64,000 nucleotides of DNA from JAGQYH01 sp041393015 (GCA_041393015.1 JAWKKV010000005.1:1-64000); one strand, 5' to 3'; shown: positions 9,138 through 19,217, counted from the first letter of the stretch. A program made the numbers and translations. Notes: a model not told the origin generated them from the letters alone.

Positions 9138-10082
9138 TTACCTATTAAATTCTACAGATTTTTTCACCCAATTTGAAGCAGGATAATAACTACAAACGTT
9201 TCTAAATCCAATCCAATTGGTTGGTTTAGTATAAATGAATTCATTTGTAATTGTGCAGTTTTCTAACTTATTCTTCCAGCTTCCACCTTTAGAAATACCT
9301 TTAGTTAATGTCATTTCTGAAACATTCCCAATTGTATGGATCAATTCTGTCTTAGGATCAAAATATTTTCTAAGATCTACCATTTCTACAATTGAACTGT
9401 CCTTTAACCAATTTTCATAAGTAGCAAATTCTTGAGTTTTGTTCCTTATATTTAAACTTATATCCTTTTTGTTATCCTCAATATTTGTTGCATATGACTC
9501 CCATTGTTCAATACTAGGAAGTGTATATATTGGCACTAGAACATTTAAATTTGGTTGAATATTAAAATACTGACCATTTACGTATTTTTCAATTGTAAAA
9601 TAATTTAAAGAATCTAACTCATAATTATTTTCTAAGTTTTTAGTTTTGATCAATGTCATTTCGTAAACCCTGTCTGATCTCCACTTAGAATATTTATTAG
9701 CTTGTTCAAATGTTATTCCAACTGCTGGGAAGTTACCATAAACTGTGTAATTTGAGTAGTACTCATCAAAGTTAGGATATCGCTGTAAAGTATCTGTGCA
9801 CCATACATATTGATCAGGTATAATACTTAAGTATTGTTCAGATTTATCCCCGAATACTGTTTTTGTCCAATACATATACTCAGACCAATGATAATTCGAA
9901 ATTTCAGTTTGATCAACAAAGTAGTTTTGTGCCAATTCAATAGTATTTGGTGGACTCATTAATCGGTATTCAATCCCGTTTAATTCAACAGTTACTTTTT
10001 TATCTTTATGATATACAAAAGATGGCAAACAACTATGAATTACAATTAAACTTAATAAAAGTGCTATGTGATATAGTTTCAT
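9138..10082 (-). CDS. SUMF1/FGE-domain lipoprotein (GldK/GldJ-like fold)
   Basis: A 314-residue lipoprotein (lipobox IHSC, Cys18) with a formylglycine-generating-enzyme-like domain. Recognisable features are FVDQTEISNYHWSEY near the start, FPAVGITFEQANKYSKWRS in the middle, and GNVSEMT, KGGSWKN and NWIGFRNVCSY near the end, the classic SUMF1 order. In Bacteroidota such lipoproteins include the gliding/T9SS proteins GldK and GldJ, but this one is shorter and stands alone, so it is not called either. The paired catalytic cysteines of true formylglycine-generating enzymes are not evident. A structural or binding role in the outer membrane is inferred. Confidence 0.8.
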   Translation of the reverse strand: MKLYHIALLLSLIVIHSCLPSFVYHKDKKVTVELNGIEYRLMSPPNTIELAQNYFVDQTEISNYHWSEYMYWTKTVFGDKSEQYLSIIPDQYVWCTDTLQRYPNFDEYYSNYTVYGNFPAVGITFEQANKYSKWRSDRVYEMTLIKTKNLENNYELDSLNYFTIEKYVNGQYFNIQPNLNVLVPIYTLPSIEQWESYATNIEDNKKDISLNIRNKTQEFATYENWLKDSSIVEMVDLRKYFDPKTELIHTIGNVSEMTLTKGISKGGSWKNKLENCTITNEFIYTKPTNWIGFRNVCSYYPASNWVKKSVEFNR

Positions 10083-10149
10083 AGAATAATTTAAATATCC
10101 AATTTAATCAATCCCTAAATTTTAAAGACTTTTAAAAGATATAATCTAC

Positions 10150-10818
10150 CTACCTAATAATTAAACCATCTTTCATGGTTAAGGTTCTATCGGCTTGTTG
10201 AGCGAATGCCTCGTTGTGGGTAACGATAATAAAGGTTTGACCAAATTCCTTTCTCAATTGAAAGAAAAGATCGTGAAGTTCTGCGGCATTCTTGGTATCT
10301 AAATTACCAGAAGGTTCGTCTGCTAAAATCAAAGAAGGTTGATTAATCAATGCTCTCGCAACCGCCACTCTTTGCTGCTCGCCGCCTGATAACTCAGATG
10401 GTTTGTGGCTACTTCTATTTTTTAAACCTAGAAAGTCCAATAACTCTAATCCTCTTTGCTTAACTTCTTTTTCAGATCTTTTCGCAATGAACCCAGGAAT
10501 ACAAACATTTTCTAGAGCGGTAAATTCAGGTAATAAATGATGAAATTGAAATATAAAACCTAAATGTTGGTTTCTGAAAGCGCTTAACGCTTTATCGTTG
10601 TAATTACTAATCGAATGTTCGCCTATAATTACATTGCCTTGATCGGCTTTGTCCAACGTTCCAATAATATGCAATAAGGTACTTTTTCCGGCACCGGAAG
10701 GACCAACAATACAAATAATTTCTCCATTCTCCACCGTAAGATCAACTCCTTTCAGAATTTCTAAACTACCATAAGACTTATGGATATTACTGCATTGAAC
10801 ACTATAGTTATGGCTCAT
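10150..10818 (-). CDS. lolD: ABC transporter ATP-binding protein, LolD-type
   Basis: ATPase subunit of the MacB/LolD class, 222 residues. Walker A is GPSGAGKST (from residue 39), the signature is LSGGEQQR, and Walker B is LILADEPSGNLD, with a switch His in IIVTHNE. The family powers release of lipoproteins from the inner membrane (LolCDE) or efflux by MacB. The membrane partner is not in the window, as often in Bacteroidota where lolC/E lie elsewhere, so the symbol rests on family similarity. It begins 9 bases after the tlpA-like gene and is probably the last gene of the alaS-gatB operon. Confidence 0.85.
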   Translation of the reverse strand: MSHNYSVQCSNIHKSYGSLEILKGVDLTVENGEIICIVGPSGAGKSTLLHIIGTLDKADQGNVIIGEHSISNYNDKALSAFRNQHLGFIFQFHHLLPEFTALENVCIPGFIAKRSEKEVKQRGLELLDFLGLKNRSSHKPSELSGGEQQRVAVARALINQPSLILADEPSGNLDTKNAAELHDLFFQLRKEFGQTFIIVTHNEAFAQQADRTLTMKDGLIIR

Positions 10819-10827
10819 TTACTCTGA

Positions 10828-11997
10828 TTATACGCCGCCTAAAACTTCGATTAATTTATTTTCTAACGCATCGCCTCTTAAATTCTTGGCAATTACCTTA
10901 CCTTCCGGATCGATTAAATAGGTCGCAGGAATTGAGTTGACACCATAAGCTCTTGCTGCTTCGTTTGTCCAAGCTTTTAAATCGCTTACATGGTATTTCC
11001 AAACTAATCCATCATCTTTAATGGCTTGCTCCCATCTATCATTAGATTTATCTAAAGAAACACTATAAATTTCAAAGCCCTTGTCTTTGTATTTGTTATA
11101 TGTTCTCACCACATTTGGGTTCTCAATTCTACAAGGTTTGCACCAAGAAGCCCAAAAATCAATTAATACATATTTACCTTTTAAAGAAGATAACGCCATA
11201 ATTTCTCCTTTTGGATTGGCTTGCTGAATTTCAGGAGCTGTTTCGCCAATAGCAATACCCGACGATGCTTTTGGTTGCTCTGGTTGCGGTAAAGCTTGGC
11301 CATTTGCCCCTAATCCAAAACGCAATCCCATTGAGGTGATAAATTGTGAATTGGGCTCCTTCTCTAAATATTTTTTCAACTCAGTAATAATAAACTGACT
11401 TTCTGTTTGAGGATTCAACAAATTCAAAAGCAACGCATTAGCATGTGGATTGATATCTTGATTAGCAGTAATAATCGTTTTAACATTCTCACTAGCATCT
11501 GCATAGTAACTTTGCATCAACCTGTTTAGTGAATCTGCTTTTATTTGATTTCCGCCGGAAGCATTTAATTCCATTCTAATATCTTCTACCTGCTTAAAAA
11601 AGCTCGATTGACTCAAAAGGACTTCATTGATCACTTCTGATTCTTTATTTCCTTTTACATTATACTCATCAGCATCGTTAGCATCTATATCTAATTTAAC
11701 CCTAGCCTCATTATCCAAATAAACTAAAGTTGGATTCCTCGACATAACATCTGCTATTCTAATACGATAAATTCCGGGTTTAACATCTGCAGATAATTCA
11801 ACCTTATTCCCTTCAAGAACTGCTGTATCTATAGCAATTGGTGCGCTTCCATTAACATCTTCCAAAAACACCAATTTACCATCGGCATTTTTTATATTGG
11901 CATTCACGACGGCATTTACAGTATCATCTGAACTGCAAAATGTCAATGTCATTGAAACCACTGACAACATTAAAAATCTACCAAACAACTTATTCAT
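10828..11997 (-). CDS. TlpA-family thiol-disulfide oxidoreductase lipoprotein
   Basis: The ATG at 11997 is chosen (389 residues) because it gives a lipoprotein signal peptide with lipobox LTFC; the longer start at 12030 would run into gatB. The N-terminal 110 or so residues resemble the DUF4369 domain usual before Bacteroidota thioredoxin-like proteins; the C-terminal domain has the redox motif W-C-K-P-C in DFWASWCKPCRIENP and the cis-Pro segment NSIPATYLI. It likely reduces or shuffles disulfides in the periplasm. It lies 13 bases after gatB and 9 before lolD, so it is co-transcribed with translation genes without an obvious functional link. Confidence 0.9.
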   Translation of the reverse strand: MNKLFGRFLMLSVVSMTLTFCSSDDTVNAVVNANIKNADGKLVFLEDVNGSAPIAIDTAVLEGNKVELSADVKPGIYRIRIADVMSRNPTLVYLDNEARVKLDIDANDADEYNVKGNKESEVINEVLLSQSSFFKQVEDIRMELNASGGNQIKADSLNRLMQSYYADASENVKTIITANQDINPHANALLLNLLNPQTESQFIITELKKYLEKEPNSQFITSMGLRFGLGANGQALPQPEQPKASSGIAIGETAPEIQQANPKGEIMALSSLKGKYVLIDFWASWCKPCRIENPNVVRTYNKYKDKGFEIYSVSLDKSNDRWEQAIKDDGLVWKYHVSDLKAWTNEAARAYGVNSIPATYLIDPEGKVIAKNLRGDALENKLIEVLGGV

Positions 11998-12010
11998 TTT
12001 TATACATTTA

Positions 12011-13459
12011 TTATTTCTGTAATAATTCACTTAACATTTTAGAGGCTTCTTTAGGATCTGCTTTACCCTTAGATTGTTTCATCACTTCTCCCATGAAAAA
12101 ACCAATCAAACCTTTTTTCCCTTTTTTGTATTCATTTACTTTATCAGGAAATGCTAAAATAGTGTTTTGTACCCATTGATTCAATTCATCTGAATCGGTA
12201 TCTTGCATTAAATTTAAGCCATCTGCAATAACTAACGCAGAACTGTTTGGCTTATTTAACATTTCGTAAAAAACAGTCTTGGCGTTTTTAACACTTAACT
12301 TCCCATCATCCACCAACTTAATCAATTCTGCCAAACTCAACGGACTAATTTCTAAATCGCTTATTCCAATGCTCTTATCATTTAAGTGAGATTTCACATT
12401 GCCCATGATCCAATTGGCGGCTGATTTATAGTTTTTTGTATGTTTTACTACTTCTAAAAAATAAAGCGCAATGTCCTTTTCATCTGTCAACACCTTACTG
12501 TCGTAATCAGATAAGCCAAATTCATTGACAAACTGCTGTTGCAATTCAAACGGCAATGGCGGCATTTTACTTTTTATATGATCTAATTGTTCTTTCCCAA
12601 TGTAAACCGGCGGTAAATCAGGTTCTGGAAAATATCTGTAATCGTGGGCAAATTCTTTAGAACGAAGAGGAAACGAACTTCCATCTGAAGGATCAAAACT
12701 TCTGGTTTGTTGGACGATTACTTCTCCTTTTTCAACCGCCTTAATTTGACGTTTGATTTCCTTATCTATCGCTCTTTTAACATTTCGAATGGAATTCATA
12801 TTCTTGACTTCCACTTTTGTTCCCAATTCCTTTTCTCCTTTTAATCGGATAGAAATATTGGCATCACAACGAAGACTTCCTTCTTCCATGTTGCCATCAC
12901 ATATTTCAAGATATCGAACTAGCCTTCTCACTTCTGTTACAAAAGCATACGCTTCATCAGAGTTTCTTAAAACCGGTTCTGTCACTATTTCAATCAACGG
13001 TGTACCCGCTCTATTAAGATCTACCATAGAATAATCCGGATCTAATTCATGATTGTTCTTTCCGGCATCTTCTTCTAAATGAATTCTTGTTAGCTCCAAT
13101 TGCCTTCTGCCTTCTTCCGTTTCTACTTCCACATATCCACCAACACATATGGGTGCTTTGTCCTGAGAAGTTTGAAATCCTTTCGGTAAGTCGGGATAGA
13201 AATAATTCTTTCTCTCAAAATAATTTATCTCAGATATTTTGGAATGACAAGCCAAGCCCATCATAGTAGCCATTTCAACTACTCGTTTGTTTAATTTTGG
13301 TAAAGTGCCCGGTAAGGCTAATGTAATGGCACTCACTTGAGAATTCGGTGCTGCGCCAAATGAAGAGGGCTCTGATGCGAAAATCTTCGTTTGGGTCATC
13401 AATTGAGCGTGAACCTCTAAACCTATAACAGCTTCGTATTTGTCGCTTGAATTACTCAT
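12011..13459 (-). CDS. gatB: Asp-tRNA(Asn)/Glu-tRNA(Gln) amidotransferase subunit B
   Basis: Catalytic-adaptor subunit of GatCAB, which converts mischarged Glu-tRNA(Gln) or Asp-tRNA(Asn) to the amidated form; 482 residues, the usual size. Family signatures include YEAVIGLEVHAQL at the N-terminus, LPKGFQTSQ, the DFNRAGTPLIEIVTEP-like segment (here VDLNRAGTPLIEIV) and EVKNMNS; the C-terminal YqeY-like tail domain ends GKADPKEASKML. gatA and gatC are not in this window. Its start codon overlaps the alaS stop by one base (TAATG), a strong sign of translational coupling. Confidence 0.97.
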   Translation of the reverse strand: MSNSSDKYEAVIGLEVHAQLMTQTKIFASEPSSFGAAPNSQVSAITLALPGTLPKLNKRVVEMATMMGLACHSKISEINYFERKNYFYPDLPKGFQTSQDKAPICVGGYVEVETEEGRRQLELTRIHLEEDAGKNNHELDPDYSMVDLNRAGTPLIEIVTEPVLRNSDEAYAFVTEVRRLVRYLEICDGNMEEGSLRCDANISIRLKGEKELGTKVEVKNMNSIRNVKRAIDKEIKRQIKAVEKGEVIVQQTRSFDPSDGSSFPLRSKEFAHDYRYFPEPDLPPVYIGKEQLDHIKSKMPPLPFELQQQFVNEFGLSDYDSKVLTDEKDIALYFLEVVKHTKNYKSAANWIMGNVKSHLNDKSIGISDLEISPLSLAELIKLVDDGKLSVKNAKTVFYEMLNKPNSSALVIADGLNLMQDTDSDELNQWVQNTILAFPDKVNEYKKGKKGLIGFFMGEVMKQSKGKADPKEASKMLSELLQK

Positions 13460-16089
13460 TATGACAACAAATTTTGAAAGTAATTTTTGGCTTCTTCTAG
13501 TGCTTTTGGAATTCCAGCAGTCAACTTACCACCAGCTGTTGCAAAAAATGGCTGACCACCGCCACCACCTTGAATCAACTTAGCAAAATCTTTTACCAAC
13601 TTACCGGCATGTAAATTATGACTAGCAACTAAATCATCAGAGATAATCAATCCTAACAAAGCTTTATCATCAGCGTCGCTGGCTAATAAAGTGATCAAGT
13701 TGGGAATTTCATTTTTAAGGTCGTAAGCAATCTTCTTTAACCCTTCACTTGAGGTAGCACCAATCGATTCAACAATCAAATTAACCTCTCCAAAAGTTTG
13801 CACTTTTTGTTTCAATGATTCTTTAGTGATTTGCCATTGTGCTATCTCAAACTGCTCTAATTTCTTTTTAAGTTCTTGTGTTTCCTCTAAAACAGATTGA
13901 ACCGTTTTAACCAAATCAGCCGGATTGTTCAACAAAGACTTTACTTCACTTAAAGTTTCCATGTGCTCATTGACATAAACCAAAGCTTTTTCAGCTGTAA
14001 CAGCTTCAATTCTTCTAACACCAGCCGCTACGGCTGTTTCATGAGTAATTTTAAAAAATCCAATTTCACTTGTATTCTTGACATGTGTTCCTCCGCATAG
14101 TTCAACTGATTGTTCCGGATCAAAAATGATTACCCGAACCGTATCGCCATATTTTTCGCCAAACAAAGCATTTGCGCCCATTGATAAAGCTTCCTCTTTA
14201 GCTACATTTCGCATTTCATTTAAAGGAATCCCAGCAAATATCCTTTCATTTACTATTTTTTCAATTGACTTCAACTCTTCCTCCGTAACCTTTGAAAAAT
14301 GGTTAAAATCGAATCGCAAAGCATTGGCGTTTAGAGATGAACCTTTTTGTTCTACATGTTCACCCAATACTTCTTTTAAAGCAGCATGTAAAAGATGTGT
14401 AGCGGAATGATTCTTACAGCTTAACGCTCTATTGGTAATATCAACTTCGGCTAATACTATTCCATTGGTCAATGCCTGAGTTCCTTTTACATAATGAACG
14501 ATCAGATCATTCTCTTTTTTGGTATCGAAAACCTCTAATACTCTCCCTTCTAATTCGATGATTCCTTTGTCTCCTTGCTGTCCGCCACTTTCTGCATAGA
14601 ACGGTGTAGTTTCCAATACTACTTGTGTGTAGGTATGCTTCTTTTCCGTTACCAAACGATATTTCAAAATCTTGGTCGTTTCAAACAAAGAATCATAACC
14701 AGTAAAACTTACTTCGTCTCCTCTATTTAAAATGATCCAATCCTCAATATCTTTTGCTGCGTCTTCTTTTGAACTAGATTTTTGTTGAGCCAATGCATTT
14801 TCAAAACCAGCTTCATCTATTTCAAAATTGTTTTCAGCTGCGATCAATCTAGTAAGGTCAACCGGGAAACCATAAGTATCATATAACGTAAAAACATCTT
14901 TACCATTCAACTTCCTCCCTTCTGTTTCTGCTAAAAGACTATCTAACCGCTTTAGTCCGCTAGATAAGGTTCTTAAAAAGCTTTTTTCTTCTTCTTCAAT
15001 TAGTTTTGATATGAAGTCTTGTTGTTTTTCTACTTCTGGAAATACATTTTTGAACTGATCTACTAATGTATCCAACAACAAAAATAACGTTGGCTCATCA
15101 CGTTCTAAAAAGTTATAATAATAGCGAACGGCTCTTCTTAAAATTCTTCGAATTACATATCCAGCTCCTGTATTAGAAGGCAACTGTCCATCTGCTATGG
15201 TAAAGGTGATAGCTCTAAGATGATCTACAATTACCCTAAAAGCAATGTCGGTTTCTTTAGTAACACCATATTTTTTACCCGTAATTTCTGATAACTTATT
15301 TATGGTTGGTGTAAAAACATCGGTATCGTAACTTGACTTCTTGCCTTGTAGAACCATACAAAGTCTTTCAAAACCCATTCCCGTATCAATATGTTTGGCT
15401 GGTAGATTAACCAACTTACCATCTGATTTCCTATTAAACTCTATGAAAACCAAATTCCAAATTTCAATTACCTCAGGATGATCCATATTTACCAAAGAGG
15501 CGCCTGATACTTTTGCTATTTCTTCTTCACTTCTTAAATCTACATGAATTTCAGAGCAAGGACCACAAGGACCAGCATCCCCCATTTCCCAAAAATTATC
15601 CTTTCTATCAAATAGTAGAATTTTACTTTCGTCTACCCATTCTTTCCAGTATTCAATTGCCTCAGTATCCGCTTCTAGATTATCTTCTTTATCACCTTCA
15701 AACACAGTGATATAAATTCTGCTTTTGTCAATTTTATAGATTTCCGTTAACAGCTCCCAACTATAAGCAATCGCTTCCTTCTTAAAATAATCACCAAACG
15801 ACCAATTCCCCAACATTTCAAACATAGTATGGTGGTAAGTATCTACACCAACTTCTTCTAAATCATTGTGCTTGCCGGATACTCTTAAACACTTTTGAGT
15901 ATCGGCCACCTTTGTACTATGAAATTTCTTGTTTCCTAAGAAAACATCTTTAAACTGATTCATACCGGCATTGGTAAACATTAACGTAGGATCGTCTTTT
16001 ACAACAATAGGTGCTGATGCTACGATGGCATGATCTTTACCTTTAAAGAAGGCTAAGAATTGTTCTCTTATTTGTGCTGATGTCAACAT
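13459..16089 (-). CDS. alaS: Alanyl-tRNA synthetase
   Basis: Class II synthetase that charges tRNA-Ala and edits mischarged Ser and Gly; 876 residues, the normal length. Domains in order are the aminoacylation core (LTSAQIREQFLAFF; GMNQFKDVFLG), the editing domain with the zinc motif HSATHLLH and CGGTHV, and a C-terminal DHHA1 domain with GGGGGQPFFATAGG. It heads the minus-strand operon alaS-gatB-tlpA-like-lolD and is divergent from the M23 peptidase gene, an order seen in several Bacteroidota. The intergenic region (16090-16231) should hold both promoters. Confidence 0.98.
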   Translation of the reverse strand: MLTSAQIREQFLAFFKGKDHAIVASAPIVVKDDPTLMFTNAGMNQFKDVFLGNKKFHSTKVADTQKCLRVSGKHNDLEEVGVDTYHHTMFEMLGNWSFGDYFKKEAIAYSWELLTEIYKIDKSRIYITVFEGDKEDNLEADTEAIEYWKEWVDESKILLFDRKDNFWEMGDAGPCGPCSEIHVDLRSEEEIAKVSGASLVNMDHPEVIEIWNLVFIEFNRKSDGKLVNLPAKHIDTGMGFERLCMVLQGKKSSYDTDVFTPTINKLSEITGKKYGVTKETDIAFRVIVDHLRAITFTIADGQLPSNTGAGYVIRRILRRAVRYYYNFLERDEPTLFLLLDTLVDQFKNVFPEVEKQQDFISKLIEEEEKSFLRTLSSGLKRLDSLLAETEGRKLNGKDVFTLYDTYGFPVDLTRLIAAENNFEIDEAGFENALAQQKSSSKEDAAKDIEDWIILNRGDEVSFTGYDSLFETTKILKYRLVTEKKHTYTQVVLETTPFYAESGGQQGDKGIIELEGRVLEVFDTKKENDLIVHYVKGTQALTNGIVLAEVDITNRALSCKNHSATHLLHAALKEVLGEHVEQKGSSLNANALRFDFNHFSKVTEEELKSIEKIVNERIFAGIPLNEMRNVAKEEALSMGANALFGEKYGDTVRVIIFDPEQSVELCGGTHVKNTSEIGFFKITHETAVAAGVRRIEAVTAEKALVYVNEHMETLSEVKSLLNNPADLVKTVQSVLEETQELKKKLEQFEIAQWQITKESLKQKVQTFGEVNLIVESIGATSSEGLKKIAYDLKNEIPNLITLLASDADDKALLGLIISDDLVASHNLHAGKLVKDFAKLIQGGGGGQPFFATAGGKLTAGIPKALEEAKNYFQNLLS

Positions 16090-16231
16090 TTTGAGGTACG
16101 GTGGTTTTTCTTGTAAAAAGCAACAAAAGTAGCGAAAATTGAGTTAGTATGTTTTTTGTAAATGTTATTAACAATTAGTTGTACATTATAACTAAATTAA
16201 ATGCTTGAAAGCGTTATTTTAGCGGCATAAT

Positions 16232-17203
16232 ATGTTAAAGAAGGAGAAATACTTTTATAACCCAAATACACTTCAGTATGAGAAAATACAGGAGTCTATT
16301 GCTCATATTATTCTAAAGATATTGGGTTTTTTACTTTCTGCTCTTTTCTTTGCCACTATCATTATTATGTTAGCTTTTACCTTTGTTGATTCGCCTAAAA
16401 CAAAAAGACTAGAGCGAGATTTAAAGCAAATGGAAATGAATTATTCGATTCTTCAAGAACGCATGGCAGTTGCGGAAACGGTGGTAAAAGAATTAGAAGA
16501 ACGTGACGATAATTTATACCGAGAAATATTTGAAGCAGAGCCTATTTCTAAAGACTTAAGAAATATGGGTTATGGAGGTTCTGAAAGATTTGCTGAATTG
16601 AATCAATTATCGAAGGGTGAATTAATGAAATCTGCCTATATAAGTATGGAACGATTGGAACGCAAGCTTTATGTGCAATCAAAATCATTTGATGAAATTG
16701 CAAAAATGGCACAGAGCAAAGGACAAATGTTGAGCGCTATTCCAGCCATTACTCCCGTTAAAAAGACTACAACTTGGATGGCTTCAGGATTTGGTTTTAG
16801 AATTGATCCAATTTATAAAACTAAAAAATTCCACTACGGAATGGATTTTTCAGGTCATAACGGAGTTGAAATTCATGCCACAGGAAATGCAAAAGTGATA
16901 GATATTAGAAAATCTAAAAGAGGTTATGGCAATCAGATAGTATTAGATCATGGTTATGGGTATCAAACTTCTTATTCTCATTTAAGTAAAATTTTGGTTA
17001 GCAGAGGGCAAACCGTTCAACGTGGCGAAGTCATTGGTTTAATGGGAAGTACAGGCAAGTCTACAGGAACACATTTACACTATGAAGTAATTAAAGATGG
17101 TGCCAAAGTAAATCCAATATATTTCTTTTATAACGATCTTTCTGCGGAAGAATACGATGATCTTATTAAATTAGTAGATAGTAACCAACAATCTTTTGAC
17201 TAA
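16232..17203 (+). CDS. M23 family metallopeptidase (LytM domain)
   Basis: A 323-residue inner-membrane protein: short cytoplasmic N-terminus, one membrane helix (about 27-52), a coiled coil (about 54-97) and a C-terminal LytM domain. Zinc ligands are visible as H201-x3-D205 and H281-x-H283 (THLHYEV), with the SHLSK motif between, so the enzyme is likely an active peptidoglycan endopeptidase that cuts peptide cross-links. It leads a plus-strand group with the MerR regulator 8 bases downstream and is divergent from alaS. The architecture is typical of Bacteroidota cell-wall hydrolases; regulation is not evident. Confidence 0.93.
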   Translation: MLKKEKYFYNPNTLQYEKIQESIAHIILKILGFLLSALFFATIIIMLAFTFVDSPKTKRLERDLKQMEMNYSILQERMAVAETVVKELEERDDNLYREIFEAEPISKDLRNMGYGGSERFAELNQLSKGELMKSAYISMERLERKLYVQSKSFDEIAKMAQSKGQMLSAIPAITPVKKTTTWMASGFGFRIDPIYKTKKFHYGMDFSGHNGVEIHATGNAKVIDIRKSKRGYGNQIVLDHGYGYQTSYSHLSKILVSRGQTVQRGEVIGLMGSTGKSTGTHLHYEVIKDGAKVNPIYFFYNDLSAEEYDDLIKLVDSNQQSFD

Positions 17204-17211
17204 AACTACCA

Positions 17212-17547
17212 ATGCCTTACAAAGAAAAAAAAATAGAAAAACTTTATTACAGCATTGGCGAGGTCGCTAAAATGTTCGATGTATCTAATTCGCTTATTAG
17301 ATTTTGGGAAAATGAATTTGATATTCTTCAACCTAGAAAAAACAGAAAAGGCGATAGATTATTTACCAAAGAAGACATCCATAATTTAGAAATTATCTTT
17401 CACTTGGTAAAAGAACAAGGTTTCACTTTAGATGGCGCCAAAAAGAAGCTGAAAGAGAATAAAGACGAAACCGTTGGCAATATTGAACTTTATCAAAAAT
17501 TGCAGGAAATAAGAGATTTTCTGGAAGATTTACACAACAAAATCTAA
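17212..17547 (+). CDS. MerR-family transcriptional regulator (DNA-binding domain only)
   Basis: A 111-residue protein made almost entirely of a MerR winged helix: YYSIGEVAKMFDVSNSLIRFW forms the helix-turn-helix, and KGDRLFTKEDIHNLEII the wing and following helices. A short coiled tail (about 85-111) replaces an effector domain, and no metal-binding cysteines are present, so it probably senses nothing through a classic MerR pocket. It sits 8 bases after the M23 peptidase and 6 bases before the next lipoprotein, implying co-transcription. The genes it controls are unknown. Confidence 0.9.
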   Translation: MPYKEKKIEKLYYSIGEVAKMFDVSNSLIRFWENEFDILQPRKNRKGDRLFTKEDIHNLEIIFHLVKEQGFTLDGAKKKLKENKDETVGNIELYQKLQEIRDFLEDLHNKI

Positions 17548-17553
17548 TTAAAT

Positions 17554-18150
17554 TTGAAAATAACTATCTATATATTTCTTGTAAGTATTTGCTTTTATTC
17601 TTGTAAATCTGACTCGAGTAAAGCGAAAGCAAATAAAGATCAATTGACAATTGAAGCCAGTTCTGAATTTATAGCAACCTATTACGATAATGTCTTCCTT
17701 CCAAACTTGGATGACATTTTTAGAGCTGTAAACTTTGATGATGAAATTGAAACGGTAAAAAATACCGAAGCCAGCTATGACTTAGAATTAACGGATGAAT
17801 CAGATGGTTATTTACAATACGAAAAAGATATTTTTATAGATACGGCCAAAGGAATTGACTATGTTACTCTAAAATACATCTTTGACAGTTACGATCGACT
17901 TTGGGTAATCACTTTAAACTATATCATTCAAGATTCTTCAAAAACAACCGAATTATTTGATCATTTAAATACCACTTTTAATGATAAATACGGAGATTAC
18001 TATTTTGACAGAGATGGCTTTACGGTTTGGGAATCCTCCTACAAAAGAAGTGATTCTGTAGAAGTGGTTTATGATCTAGGCGTTCGAAAGCTTTTAAAGT
18101 TTGATGATCCAGGCATTCAAATTGAGTTGATGCGTTTTGGGCAGTTGTAA
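17554..18150 (+). CDS. Hypothetical lipoprotein
   Basis: An unrecognised 198-residue lipoprotein. The start is TTG at 17554, just 6 bases after the MerR stop; it gives an intact signal peptide with lipobox CFYSC (Cys17), and no ATG would retain the signal. The mature protein is acidic, rich in Asp, Tyr and aromatic residues, with no recognisable enzymatic motif. Several other genes here also use non-ATG starts, so this is not exceptional. Its tight spacing places it in the M23-MerR transcript; a cell-envelope role is inferred from location only. Confidence 0.8.
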   Translation: MKITIYIFLVSICFYSCKSDSSKAKANKDQLTIEASSEFIATYYDNVFLPNLDDIFRAVNFDDEIETVKNTEASYDLELTDESDGYLQYEKDIFIDTAKGIDYVTLKYIFDSYDRLWVITLNYIIQDSSKTTELFDHLNTTFNDKYGDYYFDRDGFTVWESSYKRSDSVEVVYDLGVRKLLKFDDPGIQIELMRFGQL

Positions 18151-18206
18151 TTTAGCTTTCTAGCCATTAGTCATTTTGCCTTCTAGCTGTTATTTATATT
18201 TTATAA

Positions 18207-19217
18207 ATGAAACGATTTCTTTTCCTCTTATACATTCCAATACTAGCTATTATTGGCTGTAACTCCCCTAATCAATCTTCAGAACTACATACTTATACTG
18301 AAGAAGCTAATCACATGGGTACTGTCTTTCAGATTACTGCATTAGGCGAAAATGAAGATATAGCCAAGGATGCTGTTAAAAGTGCTTATGAAGAGGTGGA
18401 AAGAATTGAAAAATTGATTTCTAGTTGGGATGAAAATTCTGAAACTTCATTAATCAATAGAAATGCCGGCATTCGTCCGGTTAAAGTGAGTGAAGAATTA
18501 TTTAATTTAATTGATAGAAGTAAAAAAGTTTCCAAATTAACTAATGGTGTGTTTGACATTTCGTTCGCTTCTATTGACAAGATTTGGCATTTTGATGGAA
18601 CAATGACCGAAATTCCTACTGCTGAAGCCATTGCCAATTCTGTTGCTAAAATAAACTATGAGCATATCATTTTAAATTACGACTCTCTTTCTGTATTCCT
18701 TAAAGATGAAGGCATGAAGATTGGGTTTGGTGGTATTGGGAAAGGTTATACTGCCAATCGATGCAAAACCATTATGTTAGAGAATGGCATTATGAATGGC
18801 GTAGTCAATGCCGGAGGTGATTTAATTACTTGGGGGAAACAATCCAATGGAGAAGATTGGACCATTGGTATTGCAGATCCTTCTAAAAAAGAAAGTGCCC
18901 TATCCTATTTAAACATCAATGATCAGTCGGTAGTGACTTCCGGCAACTATGAACGTTTTATAGAAATTGATGGTAAAAAGTATTGCCATATTATTGATCC
19001 AAGAACCGGTTGGCCAGCAGAATCTTTGAATAGTGTCACCATTATTTGTTCAGATGCAGAGATTGGAGATGCATTAGCTACTTCCGTTTTTATTTTAGGT
19101 GTTGATGAAGGATTGGCTTTGATCAATCAACTTCAAGACATTGAGTGCTTTATCGTTGATGAACAAGACAGCTTATTTTATTCCAATGGAGTTGAATTGG
19201 AATATTCTAATGATTAG
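18207..19217 (+). CDS. apbE: FAD:protein FMN transferase (ApbE family lipoprotein)
   Basis: Periplasmic flavin transferase that attaches FMN to threonine residues of target proteins such as the Nqr and Rnf subunits. The 336-residue product has a lipoprotein signal (lipobox IIGC, Cys18). ApbE motifs are visible: MGTVFQIT, SSWDENSETSLIN, FGGIGKGYTANR, NAGGDLITWG, HIIDPRTGWPAE and the Mg-binding SDAEIGDALATS region. In Bacteroidota apbE often accompanies nqr genes, which are not seen in this window. It lies 56 bases after the hypothetical lipoprotein and could be the last gene of that transcript. Confidence 0.95.
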   Translation: MKRFLFLLYIPILAIIGCNSPNQSSELHTYTEEANHMGTVFQITALGENEDIAKDAVKSAYEEVERIEKLISSWDENSETSLINRNAGIRPVKVSEELFNLIDRSKKVSKLTNGVFDISFASIDKIWHFDGTMTEIPTAEAIANSVAKINYEHIILNYDSLSVFLKDEGMKIGFGGIGKGYTANRCKTIMLENGIMNGVVNAGGDLITWGKQSNGEDWTIGIADPSKKESALSYLNINDQSVVTSGNYERFIEIDGKKYCHIIDPRTGWPAESLNSVTIICSDAEIGDALATSVFILGVDEGLALINQLQDIECFIVDEQDSLFYSNGVELEYSND

